This document shows, in pieces, positions 28,546 to 36,346 of a stretch of DNA of 64,000 bases (within the stretch, counting starts at the first letter, position 1; each line of letters opens with the position of its first letter). The notes beneath the pieces are model-generated. The model did no database searches and was not told the DNA's origin. It was given only the letters and a program-made list of their open reading frames with translations. Source of the DNA: Nematostella vectensis (lineage: Eukaryota > Cnidaria > Anthozoa > Actiniaria > Edwardsiidae); contig NC_064042.1 of NCBI RefSeq assembly GCF_932526225.1, positions 7,557,540 to 7,621,539 on the forward strand. The letters run 5' to 3'. Position numbers and translations under genes: made by a program.

Positions 28546-28751
28546 CGAGTTGCGAGTCCCGAATGGTGATGTTACCCCCACAACATGCGAAGAGACAACG
28601 CATGCGTTCTAACGCTGTACGGCAATCAAAACGGGGGTGGAGAGGATCCGCACCAAAGCAACCCATACCGCAAGTGATACCCTAGCCACACCCACCCTCT
28701 TATTTATGCTGAGAATAAGACGCTGACCACCACAGGTGAGGAACCCTCTTT

Positions 28752-28757
28752 TTTATT
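28752..28757 (-). terminator. Poly(A) signal of PolB
   Basis: AATAAA on the minus strand, 27 nt after the PolB stop codon at 28,784. Confidence 0.5.
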
Positions 28758-28783
28758 GTCATTACCATAGTTATTTGATAGAC

Positions 28784-31700
28784 TTACAGTGAGTAATACC
28801 CATAAGGGTAGGTGAGCATCCCCCTACGCACCCGTTTGTTATACACCATTTTAAAAGTTTTATGCGCTGGCACAGTGTGCAAGGTCCTACCTATCGTATT
28901 ACGGACAATAGTGTAAGGGAGAACCACATGACGTTCTTCGTCCCCCTCACCAGTCAAGAGCTCTATCATAGTCTTCTGGTTAACAATACCAGCCGTACGG
29001 ACATTCAAGTGCAGTCCTTTCACCTTACATACAGATTTCCCACTGTAAGTGGTATACGCATAACTCTTTGGACCAGTCGAGGAGTAACAGTCGATGAAAT
29101 CCCCCTCGTCTAACTCACTAGTCAAATCCCCTAGGTAGTCACCAAGGGGTGGCTTCCACTCCCCAGGGCGGTGTAGGAAGATGACACTATCCGTATCATG
29201 ATACAGGCATCGAGGGCCTAGGCGTCTCATTACCCCAAACAATGCCAGCCGTGCAAACGCTGTGGTGAAGGCCGCTATGATAACATTAGTATGTGGCTTC
29301 AACTCTTGAAATCTCTCACCCAGTTTATAGTGAACTTGGATAAGGTCATCACTCACAATGAACACATCGTTCACCTCAATGCTATCGTTCGTCAGTAAAT
29401 CAAAATACTCAATAGGCTCGCTAATGTATTTGGTCCGCCTTGGGTTTGGCTGCTCCCCAAACTTCCCCCACATACAATTTAACCCCATCTTTGCCACACT
29501 GCGGAGGCCTGGGTTCTTTGCGATCTTCTCTTTGTCCAATCGAACACCTTGGTGTTGCTCGTACTCGTCAATGTAACGCTGCTTATCCGAGTCAGTGTCA
29601 CACCACGCTGGCCACCCCGAAGCCTCCTGCTTGAATTTCAAAAAGGTATCGATATACCCCTTGAACAAGCGCTCCCACTTCTCCCAATGCCATATCTCGT
29701 AAACACGGAGTACAGTGTACCCCTCCTCGATAGCCTTGAAGACCTCGGGGTGACACCACGTGCCTGTGAACGCCCGCTCCTCATCCGAATGGTTGCAGCT
29801 CCCTTGCTCCTCCATCTCAGCACAACTGCGACACAGTGGAAACATCAGCTTCTGATTAACCCTGACAGGGAGGACTGGAAAGAAGAGGTCACGGGGAGGT
29901 AGGACACGGATCTTCATGAGCCCCTTGTATGCGTGGAGGTCTTCATTAAAGTTCTCGGTGACAATCGCGTCGGGGTGGCCAACGGGGTACTCGCACGTGG
30001 CGTTTACCCAAGGGTACAAGGATGTGAAGTCGTAATAATGTATCCGTTCGCCCTCACAGACCTTTGCTTCGTAATGCAATTGAATGGCATTTGTCCTGCC
30101 ACCAAAAAAGGCATCACGGGGGTTGAGGGGAATCGAATGCTCCACCTCCCCCACAAGGGCTTGCAGTTGTACATCACTGCTCAGCCTAGCGTCGAATTGA
30201 CACTCCCATACCTCCTCGTAATTATACCCTAAAGCTCTTAGGCGTAACTCTGTAGCACGTGTGTGATCGCGGAGCTCCCTCATAGTAGTATGTGTCAAGG
30301 GGTTCACAGTATCAGGTAGGAAGCAAGTAGGACACCCATGGTAAAAACAACCTTGGTATTGGTACACAGTGTTAGTGTCAGCAGCATAACCATCCACCTT
30401 AATTCTACCAGCTAAGCGCACCTCGCCTCCATTTCCCGCATGTCGGATACACACACCGTCACGACGCTCCAGGTATTTCAGCCACTGTAGTGCCTTCAAA
30501 GACTGCACATCGTGCCCACGGTACCCACGTAAAGGGACTAGGCCAATTTTACCCTCCTCCAAGAACTTTGAGCGCAGAATCCGACTAGATAGCGAGGCTA
30601 TGGTGATAGCTATCTTGAATGGATGGAGACCAACCGCATCCATGATGAGTTTATCGAAGGCTACCACTGCCCTCTTCAGTACTTCAACATCTTGGTGACA
30701 ATAGTTAGCAAGTTCCTCCCTCAAGTTGAACACAACCCCACGGGTGACTTGCTCCTGATGCCATTGAGCGACAGCGTTTGCGTCCTCCTCCTTCATACTC
30801 CGTAAGTCGTAATAACTCAAATCTGGCATAGGCCCTACATAATCTTGGTGCTCGGTAATATTAAAAAAGTGAGGAAATACACCTTTCTGAGTGATGTGGT
30901 CGAACCCAAAAGCTTTTGGGAGCTTACTCAGTGGCATTTGAAAAAAATTCAAGGTACACTTCATCTCAATGTTTAACGAGTCCACCTTCAAATGCATCAC
31001 CTTGCCACCAGTGAAGATAACATTGGGCTTAATACCATTCTCAAAAAGGTACTCCAAGATAAAATAGGAGTCGTACCCCTTAAAATTGTGTGCCAGGCAG
31101 GTGTACCCAGCATTACTGCCACCGAATAACCAGTCGCAAAACGCACGGGTACTGGTAAAACTATGCTTTCGGACCCCACACGTGGTGCACTCCAAACGAT
31201 CCATGGGCCACTCCTTACACGTGTCGCACAGTTTTTGAGCGCCCACAAAATTAGGCTCGTGTTTATCACCCAATGGCATCGCCTCGACATCGAAAACGAT
31301 AAGACGCATGCTATCATCACCGTCTTTGTCCTTTGGTAGAGCATTGGCACCAACAGTCACGTAACACAAATGGTCTGGGGGAACCACCTCTTTGCAGACA
31401 GTACACTTGTACTCCCCACATACATGTGACGTCCCCTCCTTCCGGGTGGCAAGCATATCAATACGTTTACCACATGTCTCGCATTTATGGTACATCTGAC
31501 AGTACGACCGAGGGGTAACATCTTTCTTATTGGGTAACCCTCTAGGTTTGACGAGTTTATGGTTGTCGAAGCACTTAGGGGTACGAAAGTACCTGTTACA
31601 CTCTGAGCAATACTTCCAATCCCAACGGTGGTCTTGCTCCGGTGGCGGCACCAAAGGGGAACAATCCACCTCTCCGCAACCATAACACGAGTTCACACAC

Positions 31701-32920
31701 TTGTGCTGTAGCTTGGAGTCGTAACCCTTCTTGCATATTGTGCAATAGTAGCAACGCCCCAACAAACCGGGCATACTCTTAACGTAATCAAAATGACCCT
31801 TGGCATAGTATAAGTAAAGCCTATACTTTGGGTCAGGTAAGTCCCCAGAGTAGATCACAGTATTACCATGCTCTCGGGACACCACATTCAACTCGAACCC
31901 TTGACCCCTCAGATATTGTTGGAATTGCTGGATCTCAGGAATCCCACAAGGCCCTTCAGGTACACCAGCCTCGGCATGCAACACCTTGGCACGTTCCGTT
32001 TGCAAGGGGAGCGGGGGGCCACGCGTACGACCCCATGTGGGCTTATACAACTTGGTAGCATTAGGGTCCATGGTTAGGATAGCCATCCCAGTCACAATAG
32101 AGCGTGCAGCACATAACTCGTCGCTGTTCTCAATACGTATAATACTTTTTTTCCCCTTCCTCCATGCATCCAAATCGCACGTGTTCAATGTACAAGAGTT
32201 CTTCAATTTGTTTTTCCCAGCCCCTGATGGGAGATGAGTACGAATCACATGGAGCCTGAAGTCACCCTCAAACACAAACTGTTGGTTAGATTGCACAACC
32301 GTCTCTATGACGCCCATGATCCGTTGAGGGGTAAGTTGTTGACGTCGCATAAATGGTAACGAAATTGGGTTCCTCAAAGAGGGAGCATCAATGGTAATAC
32401 GTGCGTAGTCATGCCCTTGCACCCCACGTAACGTGTCGTCTAGCACCCTGTCTAGCACTCCCTCAACATCCTCCAAAGCCTCCTCTAGATTATCACGTAG
32501 GGGTAAATCGACCTTCAAATCGTAGTCGGAGCAATTGGTGCGCATTTTGGTAGACCGCTTGGTGGATGTTTGACGCAACTCATACATCACATCATCCTTA
32601 TCACTAACGTCCTCAGGGTCACGCTTCCGCTTCACTCCCCCGCTGCCGCCGCCTTGTTGTACACCCAAAGGGGTTTCCACATCCATAAAAGGGTCCTCGA
32701 AAGACACACAGTCATTCTCTACTAAATTGTTATAGTAGTTTATGTAGTCAAACAACTCATCGAGAGAAGCAAACTGGGGTGTGTCAGTAAGCTCATCATA
32801 GAAAAAATCAGGGGGGAGCTGTGCACCCTCTTCATCCTCCTCCTCATCCTCACTTGGGTCTGGTAATATCCCCAACAAGCGTCTAAGCCAATCGTCATCG
32901 TCGTCATTGTTGTTCGCCAT
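28784..32920 (-). CDS. Protein-primed family B DNA polymerase
   Basis: A 1,378-residue polymerase. Residues 1-240 are acidic then basic and probably include terminal-protein-like or regulatory sequence. Residues 366-520 form a Cys/His-rich region (GRCYYCTICKKGYD, CYGCGEVDC, YCSECNRYF, YHKCETCGKR). The 3'-5' exonuclease has Exo I D544/E546 (FDVEAM), Exo II N612/D617 (HNFKGYD) and Exo III Y740/D744. The polymerase has a GCFYHGCPTC block (857-866), motif A D964-SLYP, motif B around 1144-1155 (KMGLNCMWGKFG), motif C D1242/D1244 (YHDTDSV) and PKSYAY (1284-1289). All catalytic residues are present and the frame is intact. TATAAAAG near 32,970 precedes the ATG. A decayed relative of the zinc region is fused to giant-virus repeats at 835-1,950. 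Confidence 0.97.
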   Translation of the reverse strand: MANNNDDDDDWLRRLLGILPDPSEDEEEDEEGAQLPPDFFYDELTDTPQFASLDELFDYINYYNNLVENDCVSFEDPFMDVETPLGVQQGGGSGGVKRKRDPEDVSDKDDVMYELRQTSTKRSTKMRTNCSDYDLKVDLPLRDNLEEALEDVEGVLDRVLDDTLRGVQGHDYARITIDAPSLRNPISLPFMRRQQLTPQRIMGVIETVVQSNQQFVFEGDFRLHVIRTHLPSGAGKNKLKNSCTLNTCDLDAWRKGKKSIIRIENSDELCAARSIVTGMAILTMDPNATKLYKPTWGRTRGPPLPLQTERAKVLHAEAGVPEGPCGIPEIQQFQQYLRGQGFELNVVSREHGNTVIYSGDLPDPKYRLYLYYAKGHFDYVKSMPGLLGRCYYCTICKKGYDSKLQHKCVNSCYGCGEVDCSPLVPPPEQDHRWDWKYCSECNRYFRTPKCFDNHKLVKPRGLPNKKDVTPRSYCQMYHKCETCGKRIDMLATRKEGTSHVCGEYKCTVCKEVVPPDHLCYVTVGANALPKDKDGDDSMRLIVFDVEAMPLGDKHEPNFVGAQKLCDTCKEWPMDRLECTTCGVRKHSFTSTRAFCDWLFGGSNAGYTCLAHNFKGYDSYFILEYLFENGIKPNVIFTGGKVMHLKVDSLNIEMKCTLNFFQMPLSKLPKAFGFDHITQKGVFPHFFNITEHQDYVGPMPDLSYYDLRSMKEEDANAVAQWHQEQVTRGVVFNLREELANYCHQDVEVLKRAVVAFDKLIMDAVGLHPFKIAITIASLSSRILRSKFLEEGKIGLVPLRGYRGHDVQSLKALQWLKYLERRDGVCIRHAGNGGEVRLAGRIKVDGYAADTNTVYQYQGCFYHGCPTCFLPDTVNPLTHTTMRELRDHTRATELRLRALGYNYEEVWECQFDARLSSDVQLQALVGEVEHSIPLNPRDAFFGGRTNAIQLHYEAKVCEGERIHYYDFTSLYPWVNATCEYPVGHPDAIVTENFNEDLHAYKGLMKIRVLPPRDLFFPVLPVRVNQKLMFPLCRSCAEMEEQGSCNHSDEERAFTGTWCHPEVFKAIEEGYTVLRVYEIWHWEKWERLFKGYIDTFLKFKQEASGWPAWCDTDSDKQRYIDEYEQHQGVRLDKEKIAKNPGLRSVAKMGLNCMWGKFGEQPNPRRTKYISEPIEYFDLLTNDSIEVNDVFIVSDDLIQVHYKLGERFQELKPHTNVIIAAFTTAFARLALFGVMRRLGPRCLYHDTDSVIFLHRPGEWKPPLGDYLGDLTSELDEGDFIDCYSSTGPKSYAYTTYSGKSVCKVKGLHLNVRTAGIVNQKTMIELLTGEGDEERHVVLPYTIVRNTIGRTLHTVPAHKTFKMVYNKRVRRGMLTYPYGYYSL

Positions 32921-33220
32921 GGTTGGAACAGTCGAAGGGACTGAGACCCTAGTAATGCACAGCCTCTTTTATAGAACTATCCAACCAATAAAACACCTCT
33001 TTGAAAACTACCCAATAACAGACCATGTCTTATAGGATATTATGACGTCACACACCACCTAGGCTGGCGATTGGCTCATCCGACAACCATAGTTCACCTA
33101 AACCAATCAAAAACCCTCCCAACGACCTTGCCACTATACTGTCTAGACAGTCCAAAAGGTATAAAAAGGGACGCATAGCACTAAACTCTCAGTCGAACAG
33201 GCACCCTAAAAAAACACACC
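32921..33220. promoter_or_regulatory. Divergent promoter PolB / coiled-coil gene
   Basis: The region holds a minus-strand TATAAAAG near 32,970 and a plus-strand GGTATAAAAAGGG near 33,158. Also present are a perfect TGACGTCA (33,043-33,050), CCAAT boxes, and a 14-bp perfect palindrome ACTGTCTAGACAGT (33,138-33,151) just before the plus-strand TATA box. Confidence 0.6.
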
Positions 33221-33562
33221 ATGGCTAACCCAAGCTTCGCCAACCTACCATATTGGGCAAGTAACCTCAGCAGCGTTGTAGATTGCAAGGCACACCGCAT
33301 AATCCGTGAAATAGGAGCAAGATGGCAAAAGGGAGAGCTAGTGGAGCACGAAGCGATAAATGCAATGTGTAATTACTTTGCAACAGAGAACGAAACCCTC
33401 CGCTACAGAGTGATAATGCTAAATGAAATACTAGAAGAGAAGGAGCTGCAAATCGAGAACCAATGCCGCGATATCGAAGAGCTGAAGTGGGAGCTGAATA
33501 AAATAAGACGCGAGAAGAATGGTAACCTTGGAGAAGAACCCAAAGAAGAACAACAAGCCTGA
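33221..33562 (+). CDS. Small coiled-coil Polinton protein
   Basis: A 113-residue protein with ATG in good context (ACCATGG) about 60 nt after the TATA box. The C-terminal two thirds form a predicted coiled coil (ENETLRYRVIMLNEILEEKE, EELKWELNKIRREK). I recognise no family. Its promoter closely resembles that of the next gene, so the pair may have arisen by duplication followed by strong divergence. Confidence 0.65.
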   Translation: MANPSFANLPYWASNLSSVVDCKAHRIIREIGARWQKGELVEHEAINAMCNYFATENETLRYRVIMLNEILEEKELQIENQCRDIEELKWELNKIRREKNGNLGEEPKEEQQA

Positions 33563-33762
33563 TAACCTCTTGACCCACTGTCTAGACATCCTAAGAGGCA
33601 TTATAACCTAGAACCTATCAAAAACAAGTAACCTTAACCACTAACCAATCAGAGACTTAGCTAACGACGTCATCGGCGTCCCCTAAACACTTCTAAAGGG
33701 TATAAAAGGAGACGCACACCACAAAAACTCCTCATAGTCTAACCAGACCAAAAAAACACAAG
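33563..33762 (+). promoter_or_regulatory. Promoter of the tail-anchored coiled-coil gene
   Basis: Holds ACTGTCTAGACA (33,577-33,588), CCAAT boxes, a near-CRE CGACGTCA and GGTATAAAAGGAGACGCA near 33,699. The TATA region and leader resemble those of the preceding gene (GGTATAAAAAGGGACGCA). Confidence 0.55.
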
Positions 33763-34515
33763 ATGACCAACCAACCTACCACTCAAGTCACCATCACCAC
33801 TGAGATAGAAGATGAAGAGGAGGAGATCTCGGAGGGTAGCCACTATCTCACCTCGCGCTCGGCAAGAAACATGAATGCACTCAGCGAAGCGTTCCGCGAC
33901 CACGTAGGAGCCGTAGGGGACTTTATGACCGGGAGATTGTGCAGAATAGCAGGACAAGTGGAAGAGGCTGAGAGGGAAAGCACTAGGTTGCGGGAACTAT
34001 GCAACGATCACGAAGCGGAGATCTCAAGCCTCAATAGCAAGGTGTATGGTCTAGAAAGAGAAGTGTTGGAAGAACAGTCCACCAGCAATGCAAAAGACCT
34101 AGAGATTGCCAACCTCAACTACCAAGTTAGTGTTCTAGAGGGACGTGAGGAGACCCTACGCATGGAATACGACCTCCTGCGCATGCAAGTGGACTATGGT
34201 GATCTTAAAGACACCTGCGAGAAAGGGACGCAAGTGTCACACCCTGCCAGCAACGCAAAAGACTTAGAGATCGCCAACCTTAACCACCAAGTCAGCGCTC
34301 TAGAGGAACGTGAGAAGACCCTGCGCACGGAATACAACCTCCTGCGCGTACGCTACACCGATCTTATGGGTCAAGCGTCACAGCCAAACGAGGACCCACG
34401 GGTAATACACCAAAAAGAGAGACGGGTGAAACTAATACTTCACCTTTTAACCATACTCATAATAATTGGGATAGGACTAATGATGATGCTGTTGATAATC
34501 GCTAAAGTCATCTAA
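33763..34515 (+). CDS. Tail-anchored coiled-coil protein with internal duplication
   Basis: A 250-residue protein. After an acidic N-terminus (EIEDEEEEI) a long coiled coil contains a duplicated block of about 40 residues: SNAKDLEIANLNYQVSVLEG and later SNAKDLEIANLNHQVSALEE, each followed by an EYxLLR segment. The last 23 residues are a transmembrane-like tail (LILHLLTILIIIGIGLMMML). Topology suggests a cytosolic rod anchored in a membrane. A donor-like GTAATA at 34,402 and an acceptor at 34,536 could replace the membrane tail by another exon (next entry). The function is unknown. Confidence 0.7.
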   Translation: MTNQPTTQVTITTEIEDEEEEISEGSHYLTSRSARNMNALSEAFRDHVGAVGDFMTGRLCRIAGQVEEAERESTRLRELCNDHEAEISSLNSKVYGLEREVLEEQSTSNAKDLEIANLNYQVSVLEGREETLRMEYDLLRMQVDYGDLKDTCEKGTQVSHPASNAKDLEIANLNHQVSALEEREKTLRTEYNLLRVRYTDLMGQASQPNEDPRVIHQKERRVKLILHLLTILIIIGIGLMMMLLIIAKVI

Positions 34516-34536
34516 CACTGTTCCAAACCCCAACAG

Positions 34537-34767
34537 GACGCGGACCAACCCAACAGCAACTACGAGTTAGGGTACAGCGCTGCAGTACGTACGTACCAAC
34601 CAATGCTACTGGAGCTAGACGCTCAAGTGCATAAGTTCATGGGAAGCAACATGAGAGAGAAGTCCCAGAGAAACCAGCTGCTGAAAAAGCTCAAACGTAT
34701 CCGCAACAGGTACAAGGATAACACCCGCAAACGGCGAAATGTGGACCAACACCAAGAGACTGAGTGA
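34537..34767 (+). CDS. Possible alternative 3' exon of the coiled-coil gene
   Basis: An open frame of 76 codons without an ATG at its start follows a branch-like CTAAC and an AACAG acceptor. Joining it to the preceding gene at 34,401 (intron 34,402-34,536, 135 nt) keeps the frame and swaps the membrane tail for a basic one (KSQRNQLLKKLKRIRNRYK...). An internal ATG at about 34,600 could also start a 56-residue basic peptide. This is inferred from splice-like signals and coding-like composition only. Confidence 0.4.
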   Translation, partial: DADQPNSNYELGYSAAVRTYQPMLLELDAQVHKFMGSNMREKSQRNQLLKKLKRIRNRYKDNTRKRRNVDQHQETE

Positions 34768-34903
34768 CTTTTTTCACTACAAACACTTTTCTTTATTACC
34801 CTATAACCAGTAAATACATTTTTTTTTTTTTTTTTTTTTTTTATACTAATCATAGTGGTAACAATAAAAAAACACTAAAAAGTAAACAATGACTACAGTG
34901 TCT

Positions 34904-35737
34904 CTACATTTCCCCAATTGGGAACAGGTGGGCTACCCTCCCTATACGTTGGGCTGTGTCCCTGGTGGTTTCCCAAACCTCTGCCTCCTTCCCCTCTAGT
35001 ATTCCTGGCAACTTCTCGTCACGGCACAACTTCACCATATCCCTTGGTACGACCCTATTGCTCACTAGATCCTCCATGTAGGTGAACCAAGGGCTCCATC
35101 GCATGGTGAACCCAAGCGCTTTCGTCATCCTGTCCAACCCTTCCCACATGTGACCAGTGTTCTCCCTGATGGCATCCCTAACCTCATAAAAGGTGTTCAA
35201 CCAACTGTCCTTCGTACCTTGCTGGTGCTTGTAGTGCAACACCTCACCCATCAAATCCCATACCACCTTCTTAACGTAATAGTCCACACTATATAGATTG
35301 TTGGCAGAGTCCACTACATCGTTGTAGACGGTACCGGAAGAGACACCACCCACACCACAATCACTGTCGTCACTGTCTACCACTACCACCTTCTCCTCCA
35401 CCTCGTAACTGTTGTTGCTATCGTCATTGTCTACAACCACTGCTTCTTTTGCTTCTTCATCACAGGTGCAATTACCTCCTCCTCCACTACCTCCTCTACC
35501 ATGCCCTCGTCCTCCCCCTCGTCCTCCCCCTCCTCTACCACGCATGGGACCTTGCTTGGTGGTGGCGGCGGCTGTGGGACGTTTGCGTTTGCGCTTGCGC
35601 CCATGCGGGGGGTGAGGGTTTGCTTCCTGGCCCTTGCTGGCGCTTTCTTCTTCTTCATACTGGGAGGTGTCCATACTGCTGCAGGCTTCTTCCTCTCCGA
35701 ATCTTTGGGCTCCTCCGCCCACACAAACTGCTTGCAT
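34904..35737 (-). CDS. Right end gene 2: RGG-type linker + domain shared with the left end gene
   Basis: The ATG at 35,737 (or 35,674) opens about 277 residues. The N-terminal half is Lys/Arg-rich (RKRKRKRP), then Arg/Gly-rich (RGRGGGGRGGGRGHGRGG), then acidic. The C-terminal 135 residues are globular and resemble the C-terminal domain of the left end gene at 14,590-15,537. The first 307 nt overlap the GRF gene in another frame. Either this is a separate overlapping gene, or a splice or frameshift joins it to the GRF domain; I cannot decide. Confidence 0.55.
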   Translation of the reverse strand: MQAVCVGGGAQRFGEEEACSSMDTSQYEEEESASKGQEANPHPPHGRKRKRKRPTAAATTKQGPMRGRGGGGRGGGRGHGRGGSGGGGNCTCDEEAKEAVVVDNDDSNNSYEVEEKVVVVDSDDSDCGVGGVSSGTVYNDVVDSANNLYSVDYYVKKVVWDLMGEVLHYKHQQGTKDSWLNTFYEVRDAIRENTGHMWEGLDRMTKALGFTMRWSPWFTYMEDLVSNRVVPRDMVKLCRDEKLPGILEGKEAEVWETTRDTAQRIGRVAHLFPIGEM

Positions 35738-36018
35738 TTTTGGTTGGGTGCCTGCACTGGACACTGAAAATAGACACGCCCTCTGGAGAACTGACCGGCG
35801 CTTACCACTGGCTTGCAGATGAGGTTGTGACCCTCGCACACAGGGAAGTCGAAGACTGTGTTCCCCTCAGGGATGTACTCTTTTATACTCTTGGCTTGCT
35901 CGATGGTAAAATAGTACCCACAACCAACTTGGTCGTTTTTATAGTCGATGTTGGCGCCACACCTCAACGCTGACCCTACTTGTTTAGCCTCGACACCGCA
36001 AAAGCACTTTACATTCAT
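35431..36018 (-). CDS. GRF zinc-finger protein (right end gene 1)
   Basis: A 195-residue protein. A first Cys cluster (CFCG, C20, C33) may be a zinc-binding unit. A clear GRF-type zinc finger spans about residues 58-103: C61, H64, SRGRVYFQC86, C95, FVWAEE. GRF fingers bind single-stranded nucleic acid and occur in topoisomerase III and NEIL3-type repair enzymes, so a role in replication or early nucleic-acid handling is plausible. The C-terminus is basic, Pro-rich, then acidic. ATG at 36,018 lies about 45 nt after the TATA-like end of the right inverted repeat. Confidence 0.75.
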   Translation of the reverse strand: MNVKCFCGVEAKQVGSALRCGANIDYKNDQVGCGYYFTIEQAKSIKEYIPEGNTVFDFPVCEGHNLICKPVVSAGQFSRGRVYFQCPVQAPNQKCKQFVWAEEPKDSERKKPAAVWTPPSMKKKKAPARARKQTLTPRMGASANANVPQPPPPPSKVPCVVEEGEDEGEDEGMVEEVVEEEVIAPVMKKQKKQWL

Positions 36019-36060
36019 GGCTGAAAGGTTGCTGCTTAACCTGAAAAAACACCTAGAGCC

Positions 36061-36280
36061 TTATATCCTTTCCCGCGCTGACGTCACCGTGGCGTCGCGC
36101 GCGCGGGAGCCAATCCCTGTACCGCGTGACGTCACACCCCTAACCAGATATCTCCATTCCCATTGGCTAACACCACCTGTGACGTCACACACCGGACCAT
36201 ATATCCACCAATCAGAATCGAGCTTGACCACCCCTCCCCTAGCGGACCAAAAGCGGACCAAATATACGTATGATACTACT
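36061..36280 (-). repeat. Polinton terminal inverted repeat, right (carries promoter)
   Basis: The reverse complement of 14,318-14,537; I see no mismatch over 220 bp. CRE palindromes lie at 36,079-36,086, 36,127-36,134 and 36,180-36,187. The inner edge is the TATA-like GATATAA of the GRF gene, so both end genes have the same promoter up to the TATA box. Confidence 0.95.
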
Positions 36281-36286
36281 AATAAC
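36281..36286. repeat. Target-site duplication AATAAC, right
   Basis: Directly abuts the right inverted repeat and equals the left duplication at 14,312-14,317. Confidence 0.95.
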
Positions 36287-36346
36287 AATGCGAACTACAA
36301 AGAATCTCTTGGCACATTTCGATAGAAAGCGCACAAGAACGAAATA

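Larger units (their letters stand above)
14318..36280. mobile_element. Complete Polinton/Maverick (adintovirus-like) element
   Basis: The element is 21,963 bp long and bounded by 220-bp inverted repeats beginning AGTAGTATCATACG, with a 6-bp target duplication. It carries the full Polinton core: PolB, integrase, adenain-like protease, packaging ATPase, major and minor capsid genes. All core frames are open, and the two inverted repeats show no difference that I can see, so insertion looks recent. The gene order on the minus strand is PolB, integrase, penton 1, penton 2, pVI-like, MCP, protease, ATPase, basic proteins. Accessory genes sit near both ends and in a plus-strand pair right of PolB. 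Known biology: such elements replicate by protein priming, insert with their integrase, and are thought able to form virions. Whether this copy does so cannot be told from sequence alone. Confidence 0.97.
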
